The position numbers and the translations under genes were made by a program. A DNA stretch of 6,828 bases from Opitutaceae bacterium. Lineage in GTDB: Bacteria; Verrucomicrobiota; Verrucomicrobiia; Opitutales; Opitutaceae. The notes beneath the pieces are model-generated. The model saw only the letters and a program-made list of their open reading frames with translations. It did no database searches and was not told the DNA's origin. Shown in pieces: positions 1 through 6,828 of this stretch. Positions within the stretch are counted from its first letter, which is position 1; each line of letters starts with the position of its first letter. Location of the stretch: contig JAIRTK010000428.1 in NCBI GenBank assembly GCA_031254955.1, positions 1-6,828 on the forward strand, read 5' to 3'.

Positions 1-31
1 TCGGCGGGGTCGTGGAAGAGCGTGGGGGCGG
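1..31. repeat. 31-bp direct repeat, copy A (end of visible ccoO)
   Basis: These 31 bases are identical to 699-729. On the minus strand they encode APTLFHDPA near the C-terminus of CcoO, in the same frame as the copy in ccoN. The match may extend left past the window edge. Confidence 0.95.
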
Positions 32-683
32 CGGGGGTGAGGTCGATGTAAACGCGTTTGGCTTCTTCGGGGTAGGTGTAGGTGTCTTTCAGGTTGAGGA
101 GGTATTCGACTAGGGCTTCGGCGCGGCGGGTGGGGACGGTTTCGTGGCCGGCGGGCGGCTGGTTTTTTGGGGGGAGCCATCGGTGGATCGCCTTGGGCGA
201 GGGGTCGCCGGTGATTGGGCGCGTTTTGAAGAGGAAGGCGAAGGGGGGCATGTTCGAGCCGGGCGAGGTGATGGCGGGGTCGTAGAGGTGTTTGGCGTGC
301 CATTCGCGTCCGGCGTCGCCGACTTGGCGGGCGCCGATGTTGCGGAGGTCGGGGCCGGTGCGCATGGTGCCGAGGAGGACGCGTCCGTCGCGGATGTAGT
401 CGCGGGCCACGCTTTGGCGTTCGCCCCAGTTGCGGAGGGTGTCGGCGCCGTAGCCGGGGCGGCGGACTTGTTGGGTGTGGCAGGAGATGCAGCCGAGGTC
501 TTGGTAAACGAGTTTGCCTTCCGCGGCGAGGCCGGGGAGGGCGAGCGGGAAGGTTTTGTCTTCGTTTTCGTCGTAAACGGGCTGGAGGCGTCCGTAGCTG
601 ATGTGGTTGACGAGGACGATGCCCGTCCAGGAAAAGGCGAGCGCGAAGAAGATGCCGAGGAGCAGGAGCGGGGCGCGGTTCAT
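1..683 (-). CDS. ccoO: cbb3-type oxidase mono-heme cytochrome c subunit CcoO, 3' end cut by window edge
   Basis: The frame runs from the ATG at 683 to the left edge without a stop (227 complete residues). CcoO is the membrane-anchored mono-heme cytochrome c that passes electrons to CcoN. Residues 5-26 form the N-terminal membrane anchor (LLLLGIFFALAFSWTGIVLV). The heme site is CISCH (Cys65, Cys68, His69) in the CcoO-type context CHTQQVRRPGYG. RTGPDLRNIGAR (108-119) and WHAKHLYDP (128-136) are CcoO hallmarks, and Met145 in SNMPPF is the likely axial ligand. A helix EALVEYLLNLKDTY closes the cytochrome fold. The visible end repeats the CcoN tail motif (APTLFHDPA). The start is well supported: GGAGG (691-695) lies seven bases upstream and the ATG overlaps the ccoN stop by 4 bp. 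The length already matches the family, so the end is probably close to the window edge. Confidence 0.93.
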   Translation of the reverse strand, partial: MNRAPLLLLGIFFALAFSWTGIVLVNHISYGRLQPVYDENEDKTFPLALPGLAAEGKLVYQDLGCISCHTQQVRRPGYGADTLRNWGERQSVARDYIRDGRVLLGTMRTGPDLRNIGARQVGDAGREWHAKHLYDPAITSPGSNMPPFAFLFKTRPITGDPSPKAIHRWLPPKNQPPAGHETVPTRRAEALVEYLLNLKDTYTYPEEAKRVYIDLTPAAPTLFHDPA

Positions 684-2182
684 GAGGGTTCCTCCGTTTC
701 GGCGGGGTCGTGGAAGAGCGTGGGGGCGGTGTGCCGGGGGGCGGCGGGGTCGCGGAAGAGCATCCAGCAGAAGTTCACCGCGAAGGCGAGGTGTCCGATG
801 GTGACGAGCATGCCGGCGATGCTGCGCGAGAAGAGCCAGGGGAGGGTGGCTTTTACGATGTCGAGGACCTGGGGGTGGAGCAGTCCGCCTTGGGCGTCGA
901 GGGCGTTTATCATCCAGCCTTGGATGGCGCCGCCGATGGAGAGGGCGAGGATGTAGAGGGTCGCGCCGGTCGCGGTGGTCCAGAAGTGCACGCGGATGAG
1001 CATGGCCGAGGGCCATTCGCGGAGGAGGAGGCGCGGGAGGATGTAGTAGATGGAGCCGAACATCACCATCGTGAAGAAGGCATACATGCCTTGGTGGGCG
1101 TGGGCGATGGTGAAGTGGGTGAAGTGGAGTGTTTCGCTGATGGCGCGGTCGGCTTGGAGGGAGCCGATGAGGCCGGCGAGGGTGTAGTTGAAGGCGCCGA
1201 AGACGATGAAGCGGAGCGTGGGGCTGAATTTCAGCGCGCCGAAGCCGCCGGTCATCGTGAGGTGGTAGTTGATGGCGGTGACGATGACGGGCAGGAGCAT
1301 CATGAAGCCGGCGGCGATGCCGGCGGTGACGACCCATGCGGGGACGGGGCCGCCGGCGAGGCGGGCCGCGCCGGTCCAGCCGGAGAAGATGGCGAACGAC
1401 CAGAAGCCGAGGAGCGCGAGGTGGTAGGAGTGGATCGGTTTTCCCAATACTTTGGGCAGGAAATAATAGATCGCGCCGAGGCCGATGGGGGTGAACCAGA
1501 GGCCGGGGAGGTTGTGCGCGAACCACCAGTTGACGAGCGCTTGCACGGTGCCGTGCGCGGGGGCGAGGAGGAGCATGATTTGCGCGATGGAATAGAGCCA
1601 GGGAAACCAGAAGAGCGCCGCCAGGATATACCATTGCGAGACGTAGATGTGCCCGGACTTGCCGAAGCGGAAGGTGATGACGGCCCATGCGCCGATGAGG
1701 GCGTAGGCGACGAGGAGCATGGGCGCGGCGTAGGCGGGGAATTCCAGCCATTCGATGGAGGTGGAGTCGCCGGCCAGGATGCCGAGCACGCCGGCGGTGA
1801 CGCCGGTGTTCCAGAACACGCCGGCGGCCATGAGGATGCCGGCGTGGCGGAGGATGGAGCGCGAGAGGCGCGCCGTGAGCCAGAAGGCCACGGCGAAGGA
1901 GGCGTTGAGCGACCAGCCGTAGATGATGGTGTTGAGGTGGGCGGCGCGGGCGCGGCCAAAGGTGAGCCATTCCAGATCGCCGAGGAAGTGCGGCGTGTGG
2001 AGTTTGAAGGAGGCGATGAGGGCCAGGGCCGTGCCGGCGAGCAGCCAGAGCATGGACGAGCAGAGGAAAAAGACCGCGGGGTTGCGCGTGGACGCATCAA
2101 TCTCGCTCAATTCGGCGCGCGCGGCGAGGTCGGGCGGGCTGCCGGGATTGATGGAGGCGGCGGGGTTGGGAGTGGTGGACAT
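680..2182 (-). CDS. ccoN: cbb3-type oxidase subunit I (CcoN-like) with altered CuB site
   Basis: This 500-residue heme-copper oxidase superfamily protein is colinear with CcoN along its length. Residues 1-35 are a Pro/Ala-rich leader, followed by about twelve helices. Retained residues are His82 (low-spin heme b, AAHLNTIIYGW), His223 (first CuB ligand, WWFAHNLPGLWF), His361 and His363 (heme b3 and heme b, TIAHAHQG). Helix VII reads FWSFAIFSGWTGAARLAGG. Aligned without gaps to the CcoN pattern of Y, W, a small residue, G, then x-H-H-L, the tyrosine position is Ser267 and the two CuB histidines are Ala273 and Arg274. The usual Glu/Gln of FEG/FQG is Ile339. CcoN normally reduces O2 at heme b3-CuB; this one probably cannot in the usual way. 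It overlaps ccoO by ATGA. The tail carries two copies of an LF(R/H)DPA motif. The start at 2182 lacks a Shine-Dalgarno sequence, but the next Met is residue 44. Confidence 0.92.
   Translation of the reverse strand: MSTTPNPAASINPGSPPDLAARAELSEIDASTRNPAVFFLCSSMLWLLAGTALALIASFKLHTPHFLGDLEWLTFGRARAAHLNTIIYGWSLNASFAVAFWLTARLSRSILRHAGILMAAGVFWNTGVTAGVLGILAGDSTSIEWLEFPAYAAPMLLVAYALIGAWAVITFRFGKSGHIYVSQWYILAALFWFPWLYSIAQIMLLLAPAHGTVQALVNWWFAHNLPGLWFTPIGLGAIYYFLPKVLGKPIHSYHLALLGFWSFAIFSGWTGAARLAGGPVPAWVVTAGIAAGFMMLLPVIVTAINYHLTMTGGFGALKFSPTLRFIVFGAFNYTLAGLIGSLQADRAISETLHFTHFTIAHAHQGMYAFFTMVMFGSIYYILPRLLLREWPSAMLIRVHFWTTATGATLYILALSIGGAIQGWMINALDAQGGLLHPQVLDIVKATLPWLFSRSIAGMLVTIGHLAFAVNFCWMLFRDPAAPRHTAPTLFHDPAETEEPS
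691..695 (-). promoter_or_regulatory. Shine-Dalgarno sequence of ccoO
   Basis: The minus strand reads GGAGG seven bases before the ccoO ATG at 683, inside the last codons of ccoN. It is the clearest ribosome binding site in the window and fixes the ccoO start. Most other genes here have weak or no such site. Confidence 0.8.
699..729. repeat. 31-bp direct repeat, copy B (3' end of ccoN)
   Basis: This is identical to bases 1-31 and lies 698 bp away. It encodes APTLFHDPAE near the C-terminus of CcoN. A third, imperfect copy (20 of 23 bases) lies at 741-763 and encodes the LFRDPAA just before it, so the ccoN tail itself looks tandemly duplicated with a 42-bp period. Confidence 0.95.
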
Positions 2183-2381
2183 TTGCGAAAGGGAGGGAGA
2201 GCGCGGATACCGGGTTTTCGGGCGGGCGGCGTGGATTTGTTTCTTTCTTTTTATTCTTTATCTTGGCGGGTTGTCGCTTCGCTCGAAATCTCTTTCGTCC
2301 TTGGCTTTCGCCCGAAAAAGAGAAAGAGGAAAGATAAAGAATAAAGAGAAAGAGGGGGTTGGTGGTGGTGTTTGTGGCGGG
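2183..2381. other. Intergenic spacer between ccoS-like gene and ccoN, AT-rich with palindrome
   Basis: This is the only sizeable gap in an otherwise tightly packed operon. Its middle (about 2238-2355) is AT-rich and made of polypyrimidine then polypurine tracts, in sharp contrast to the surrounding GC-rich DNA. It holds a long inverted repeat, listed separately. No convincing gene lies in it. No clear Shine-Dalgarno precedes ccoN: the bases before its ATG are pyrimidine-rich. A weak internal promoter cannot be excluded because of the AT content, but I see no good -35/-10 pair on the minus strand. Confidence 0.7.
2242..2353. repeat. Long imperfect inverted repeat with 66-bp loop
   Basis: Bases 2250-2264 (TTTATTCTTTATCTT) are the perfect reverse complement of 2331-2345. 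After one T/G position (2249 with 2346) the match continues for seven more pairs, so arms 2242-2264 and 2331-2353 form a 23-position stem with one imperfection. The loop holds smaller hairpins, for example CGAAA at 2284-2288 with TTTCG at 2292-2296, and CGGG at 2267-2270 with CCCG at 2311-2314. A 13-base direct repeat (AAAGAGAAAGAGG) occurs at 2317-2329 and 2343-2355. The structure could be a dispersed repeat, an RNA-processing site or an attenuating structure; the sequence alone does not decide. Confidence 0.85.
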
Positions 2382-2597
2382 TCAGGTGGCGGGTGTGGTG
2401 GTTTTGGGTTTGCGGCGTTTTTGCGGGAAGAAGTCGGTGGGGTGGCCGACGGGTTCTTTTTCGTCGAAAATGGAGGCGGCGTTTTTCTCGAAGTCGCGAA
2501 GCTGGCCGTGCTTCGAGGACCAGCGCAGCGCATACACCGCCGTGGCCGTGATGGCCGCGCCGGTGGTGACTGCGATGATGGGGAAGAGGCTTTCCAT
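2382..2597 (-). CDS. ccoS: CcoS-like cbb3 oxidase assembly protein
   Basis: This 71-residue protein has one N-terminal transmembrane helix (about residues 5-26) followed by WSSKHGQLRDFEKNAASIFD. That pattern of an aromatic helix end, a small polar GQ(F/L) turn, Asp/Glu-rich residues and an IFDE motif is the CcoS pattern as I recall it. CcoS is needed for cofactor insertion into the CcoN subunit of cbb3 oxidases. The C-terminal tail (HPTDFFPQKRRKPK) is longer than in short proteobacterial CcoS and strongly basic. The gene lies directly upstream of ccoN instead of in a ccoGHIS group; no CcoG, CcoH or CcoI is seen in the window. No good Shine-Dalgarno precedes the ATG at 2597, and the 54-bp gap before it is very GC-rich. 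The family call is moderate because the protein is so short. Confidence 0.65.
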   Translation of the reverse strand: MESLFPIIAVTTGAAITATAVYALRWSSKHGQLRDFEKNAASIFDEKEPVGHPTDFFPQKRRKPKTTTPAT

Positions 2598-2651
2598 TTC
2601 AGGAAATGCGGATTGCGGAAGGCGGGGGGCGGACGGGGCGGGCGGGCGGGG

Positions 2652-2981
2652 TCATTTTTGTTTCTCCCGTTTTGCGTTGAGTTCGTGGATGGTGAGTTCC
2701 ATCGCGCGGTCGAGGGGGAGGCGGACGGCGGTTTTCTCCGGGTTCGCCCAGCCGTAGGTCGTGGCGGCGGTTTTTTCCTTGGTCTGCATTTCCGCCAGGC
2801 GCGCGGCGCGTTCGGCGGGGGTCAGCTCGCTGGTCGTGCCGGCGCCGGGGGATTCGGGGCGCCGGGGGATGTAGGCGATGAGCAGGATGAGGGCAAATAG
2901 GGCAAACACGCTCGCGGTCGCGATGACGGCGGCCCAGAAGCGGGGGCCTGATGGCGCGGAGTTGGTGTTGGGATCAATCAT
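2652..2981 (-). CDS. Small single-helix membrane protein of unknown function in the ACIII/oxidase operon
   Basis: I do not recognise this 109-residue protein as a named subunit. Residues 1-13 are polar, residues about 14-36 form one transmembrane helix (FWAAVIATASVFALFALILL is its core), and YIPRRP follows. The rest is hydrophilic: a linker rich in Pro, Gly, Ser and Thr, a charged helical stretch (TPAERAARLAEMQTKEKTA) and a C-terminal block YGWANPEKTAVRLPLDRAM leading into a short amphipathic helix. That last block resembles the tails of small proteins I recall in other oxidase clusters, where a Trp/Asn segment precedes a LP(L/I)xxAM motif. There are no cysteines and no heme site. Its ATG overlaps the end of actF by 8 bp with no clear Shine-Dalgarno sequence, so coupled translation is likely. 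A role as a small structural or assembly subunit is inference from position only. Confidence 0.8.
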   Translation of the reverse strand: MIDPNTNSAPSGPRFWAAVIATASVFALFALILLIAYIPRRPESPGAGTTSELTPAERAARLAEMQTKEKTAATTYGWANPEKTAVRLPLDRAMELTIHELNAKREKQK

Positions 2982-4266
2982 GATGCGTGAGGCATTCGTC
3001 GATGCGCGGGTCGCGGATGGGGATGAGTTTGCGGGTCGGGAGGCTGCGCAGATAGGCCCAGGCGCAGAGGCCGCCGGCGCCGGCGAGGGTGGTCAGCACC
3101 CAGAGGAGATTGAGCGAGAGGAAGGGTTGGGGCTGGCCGCGCGCGTCTTTCGCGGCGGGCAGGATGTTGTAGCAGAGGTCGATGAGGATGACGACGAGTA
3201 TCCAGACAACCACGGCGCGCAGGCGGGCGCGGGTGACTTTGTTTTTGTAGGAGAGGAGGTAGAGGAAGGGGAGGAGGAAGTGGCCGAAGACGAGGGCCAT
3301 GCCGACCCAGCCCCATTGGTTGAACGCGCCTTCGGCGCTGAGTTCGCGGAGGTTGTACCAGAAGGTTTCCTCGGGGACGTTGGCGTTCCAGATGAGGAAG
3401 TATTGGGAGAAGGAGATGTAGGCCCAGAAGACGGTGAAGGCGAAGATGAGCTGGCCGACGGAGTGGAGGTGGTGGGTGTTGAGGATGCCTTTGTAGTCGC
3501 CGCGTGAATACAGGCGGAGCGAGAGGAGCACGCCGATGGAAAGCGCGGCGCGGGCGCAGTCGGCAAAGAACCAGACGCCATACATGGTGGAGAACCAGTG
3601 GTATTCGAGGCTCTTCATCCAGTAGATGGCGGCGAGGGTCAGCGTGACGGCCATCACGGGCAGGCCGGCGGCGGCGGCGACGCGGGCTTTGCGCGTCCAT
3701 TTGAGGTCGCCGTCGTCGTCCTGCGCGAAGGAACAGGCGCGCAGGCGGGCGGCGAGGAGCATCCAGAGGCCGAAGAAGGCGATGGTGCCGAGGGTGAGGG
3801 CGGCGGGGTTCAGGAAGGCGGATTTTTTGATGTAAAGAATATCGTCGCCGATGGTGCCGTGTCCGCCGTGGAGCGGGGTGGCAAGGTCGGTCCAGGGCCA
3901 GATGCTGCCGGGTTTCACCCAGGTGGCGACGAGGAGGGGGACGAAGAGGAGGGCGAGCCATTTCACGCCGGCGAGCCAGTGTTCATACTGGCGGCGGAGG
4001 GCGACCGACCAGGAGGCGTCGAGCACGTAGTGGATCATCACCATGATGAGCATGCCGATGGCGACGGCGATCCAGAAGGAGAGGCCGGTGAGGTAGGCGA
4101 GCGCGAATGCGTGGGTGTCGGGCGTGAGGAAGAAGCCGGCGGCGGTGGCGGCGAGGCCGGCGAGGCCGAGGGCGAGCGCGCGGCCCGCGGCGGCGGCGGG
4201 TTTCGTCCCGGCGGCGGCGGGGAGCGGTGTGGCGGGGGCGGAGGAGGCGGCGGCGCGGGTGCTCAT
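2974..4266 (-). CDS. actF: Alternative complex III membrane subunit ActF (NrfD/PsrC family)
   Basis: This 430-residue protein is the second NrfD-like membrane subunit of alternative complex III. Residues 1-28 are a low-complexity Ala/Pro-rich leader, followed by about ten predicted helices (roughly 29-48, 54-80, 101-118, 153-175, 197-215, 226-250, 270-293, 318-340, 349-370, 385-406). Hallmarks are DASWSVALRR (83-92), SLEYHWFSTMYGVWFFA (219-235) and FWAYISFSQYFLIW (280-293). The ATG at 4266 is supported by an AGGA five bases upstream and the ATGA overlap with actE; the next Met is residue 72, inside a helix. One oddity is the segment HLHSVGQL (266-273): ActF proteins I recall usually have HDLGKL there, so an Asp and a Lys appear replaced by Ser269 and Gln272. 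The stop lies 8 bp inside the next gene. Confidence 0.94.
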   Translation of the reverse strand: MSTRAAASSAPATPLPAAAGTKPAAAAGRALALGLAGLAATAAGFFLTPDTHAFALAYLTGLSFWIAVAIGMLIMVMIHYVLDASWSVALRRQYEHWLAGVKWLALLFVPLLVATWVKPGSIWPWTDLATPLHGGHGTIGDDILYIKKSAFLNPAALTLGTIAFFGLWMLLAARLRACSFAQDDDGDLKWTRKARVAAAAGLPVMAVTLTLAAIYWMKSLEYHWFSTMYGVWFFADCARAALSIGVLLSLRLYSRGDYKGILNTHHLHSVGQLIFAFTVFWAYISFSQYFLIWNANVPEETFWYNLRELSAEGAFNQWGWVGMALVFGHFLLPFLYLLSYKNKVTRARLRAVVVWILVVILIDLCYNILPAAKDARGQPQPFLSLNLLWVLTTLAGAGGLCAWAYLRSLPTRKLIPIRDPRIDECLTHHD

Positions 4267-4898
4267 TGCAGTCCTAGCTCCGGTTTGTGGCTGGGCGGCA
4301 CGTCGGCGGGGGTGCCGGTCTCGGCGCGCTGGAGGGCGCGCACGTAGGCGATGACGGCCCAGCGGTCTTGCGCGGAGAGTTTGTCCGCGTAGGACATCAT
4401 GGTGTTTTTGCCGTGGGTGATGGTGTTGAATATCTCGCCTTCGGGCATCTGGCGGAGGCGGTCGTCGTGGTAGGCGGACGTGGTGCCCATGCCGTAGGAT
4501 TTGGTGATGCCGTTGCCGTCGCCCAGCGCGCCGTGGCAGGGGAGGCAGTAGATGGTGTAGCGTTCCTGGCCGCGCGTCATGAGCCGGGCGTCGATGAGAA
4601 TCTCCGAGGGAAATCCGCGGGCAAATTCGCCTTTCGCGTTTTTGCCCTGATGGAGAAAGTCGTCTTCGCGAAGCTCGCCGCGCGGGACGGCGCCGGCGGG
4701 CAGCGGGCGGTCGGCGCGTCCGTCGGCGAAGAAGGGCGTGGAGGCCTGCGGCTTGAATTTCGCCTGGCGGCTCATCTCGGGGAAAAAGGTGTCGGGAAAC
4801 ACTTCGTTGGGCGGTTTGGTGGAGGTCATGCCGCGAAAGCCGAGGAGGGACACGAGGGCCACGCAGAAGAGGGCGAGTGCGAGGTAGGCGTAACGCAT
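4263..4898 (-). CDS. actE: Alternative complex III mono-heme cytochrome c subunit ActE
   Basis: This 211-residue protein is the mono-heme c-type cytochrome of alternative complex III, acting on the periplasmic side and passing electrons towards the oxidase. Residues 4-20 form one hydrophobic N-terminal segment, a signal or membrane anchor. Cys12 lies inside it, but the preceding residues (ALF) do not make a good lipobox. The family-typical stretch KPPNEVFPD (28-36) and FFADGRADRP follow. The heme site is CLPCH (Cys118, Cys121, His122), and Met167 in TMMSY is the likely sixth ligand, followed by the closing helix AQDRWAVIAYVRALQ. A GGAAG (4907-4911) sits 8 bases before the ATG at 4898, inside the end of actD. 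The stop overlaps the actF start as ATGA, implying coupled translation. Compared with ActE sequences I recall, EVFPD is followed by a few extra residues (TFFPEMS). Confidence 0.93.
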   Translation of the reverse strand: MRYAYLALALFCVALVSLLGFRGMTSTKPPNEVFPDTFFPEMSRQAKFKPQASTPFFADGRADRPLPAGAVPRGELREDDFLHQGKNAKGEFARGFPSEILIDARLMTRGQERYTIYCLPCHGALGDGNGITKSYGMGTTSAYHDDRLRQMPEGEIFNTITHGKNTMMSYADKLSAQDRWAVIAYVRALQRAETGTPADVPPSHKPELGLQ

Positions 4899-4901
4899 GG
4901 C

Positions 4902-5435
4902 TCAGGCTTCCAGTTCGGTGATGTCGGCGCCGCCGGCCTTTTCGAGCAGGGCGCGGGTGGCTTCGAGGTTGAATTTCGGGTCGCGGGACTCGATGACGAT
5001 GAAAAACCGGTCGTCGAGGCCGCGGTGGATGTGGTCGTATTTGAGCACCGGGTGGTAGTGCATCGGCAGGCGGTTGAGGAAGAGCATGCCGCCGATGGTG
5101 GCGAAGGCGGTGAAAAGAATCGTGAGTTCGTAGGAGACGGGAAACGCGAACAGGGGGCTGAAAAACGGCTTGCCGCCCACGATCAGCGGGTAGTCGAACT
5201 TGTTCATGAACCAGATCATCGACATGCCGGTGCAGAAGCCGGTGATGCCGCCGGCAAGCGAGAAGCGCGGCACGCGGGAGCGGGCCACGCCCATGGCCTT
5301 GTCCAGGCCGTGGACGGGAAACGGTGTGATGCAGTCCCAGTGTTTGTAACCGGCGTCACGCACCGTCTCCGCCGCGCGCAGGATGCCGGCGGTGGTCTCG
5401 AAGGTGGCGATGAGGCTGTTGGGTTGGGCGGCCAT
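4902..5435 (-). CDS. actD: Alternative complex III subunit ActD (DUF3341 family)
   Basis: This 177-residue protein is a membrane-anchored accessory subunit of alternative complex III without cofactor motifs. It has an N-terminal soluble domain (about residues 1-55, with the ETVRDAGYKHWDCITPFPVHGLDKAMG region), two transmembrane hairpin helices (about 58-80 and 98-120), and a soluble C-terminal tail. The segment YPLIVGGKPFFSP followed by FPVSYELTILF is the family signature. Length is normal for ActD. The ATG at 5435 is preceded by a C-rich 13-bp gap after actC with no convincing Shine-Dalgarno sequence, so translation may depend on coupling to actC. actE begins 3 bp after its stop. Its exact role in the complex is structural; no reaction is assigned to it. 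Confidence 0.94.
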   Translation of the reverse strand: MAAQPNSLIATFETTAGILRAAETVRDAGYKHWDCITPFPVHGLDKAMGVARSRVPRFSLAGGITGFCTGMSMIWFMNKFDYPLIVGGKPFFSPLFAFPVSYELTILFTAFATIGGMLFLNRLPMHYHPVLKYDHIHRGLDDRFFIVIESRDPKFNLEATRALLEKAGGADITELEA

Positions 5436-5448
5436 GACGGGGGGTTTG

Positions 5449-6828
<1,380 letters not shown>

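Noticed and set aside
1340..1400. Frameshift or reading error as the cause of the missing CcoN histidines
   Set aside because: The frame is continuous, the codons through the segment end almost entirely in C or G like their neighbours, and the alignment to the family on both sides needs no gap.
710..2344. Long plus-strand open frame of 544 codons opposite ccoN
   Set aside because: It is rich in Gly, Glu, Ala, Arg, Asp and Val, as expected from the complement of C-ending codons. It has no recognisable domain and lies opposite a clear oxidase gene.
2242..2353. Palindrome as a rho-independent terminator
   Set aside because: The stem is AT-rich with a 66-base loop and no U-tract follows on either strand, and it lies within the operon. 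It does not fit a standard terminator.
2258..2533. Minus-strand 91-codon frame through the ccoS-like gene and the palindrome
   Set aside because: It is Pro/Thr/Ser-rich and out of frame with the better-supported CcoS-like protein; the end is simply translated repeat sequence.
4140..4265. GGC/GCC-rich tract as a trinucleotide repeat array
   Set aside because: The units are irregular, and the tract is explained by the Ala/Pro-rich leader and first helix of ActF with GCC codons.

Overview
The window is GC-rich bacterial DNA with every supported gene on the minus strand, so it reads from position 6828 down to 1. It holds most of a respiratory operon: four genes of alternative complex III (actC, actD, actE, actF), two small membrane-protein genes (an unrecognised 109-residue protein and a CcoS-like protein), a cbb3-type oxidase subunit I gene (ccoN-like) and the start of a ccoO-like cytochrome c gene. 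The gene set and the style of the CcoN/CcoS sequences suggest a Verrucomicrobia-like organism, perhaps Opitutaceae. That is recollection of families, not a database result.

Layout from right to left: actC runs off the right edge (6828-5449); actD follows after 13 bp (5435-4902); actE after 3 bp (4898-4263); actF overlaps actE by 4 bp (4266-2974); the 109-residue gene overlaps actF by 8 bp (2981-2652); the ccoS-like gene follows after 54 bp (2597-2382). A spacer of about 200 bp (2381-2183) then holds an AT-rich imperfect palindrome. ccoN (2182-680) and ccoO (683-1, open at the left edge) overlap by 4 bp. No gene-free stretch exceeds 300 bp. The operon promoter, actA/actB and the genes after ccoO lie outside the window.

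How the genes work together: alternative complex III oxidises quinol in place of a bc1 complex and passes electrons through c hemes, here including ActE, to a terminal oxidase. The genetic linkage implies that the partner is the CcoN/CcoO unit.

The main surprise is that this CcoN lacks key active-site residues. The two adjacent histidines that bind CuB are Ala273-Arg274, the helix VII tyrosine position is Ser267, and a conserved Glu/Gln position is Ile339. All three expected heme-binding histidines and the first CuB histidine are kept. The reading frame is clean, so the protein looks intact but is unlikely to reduce O2 in the usual way. Other points of interest are a 31-bp perfect repeat giving CcoN and CcoO the same tail motif, the palindromic element in the spacer, and changed charged residues in a conserved ActF helix.
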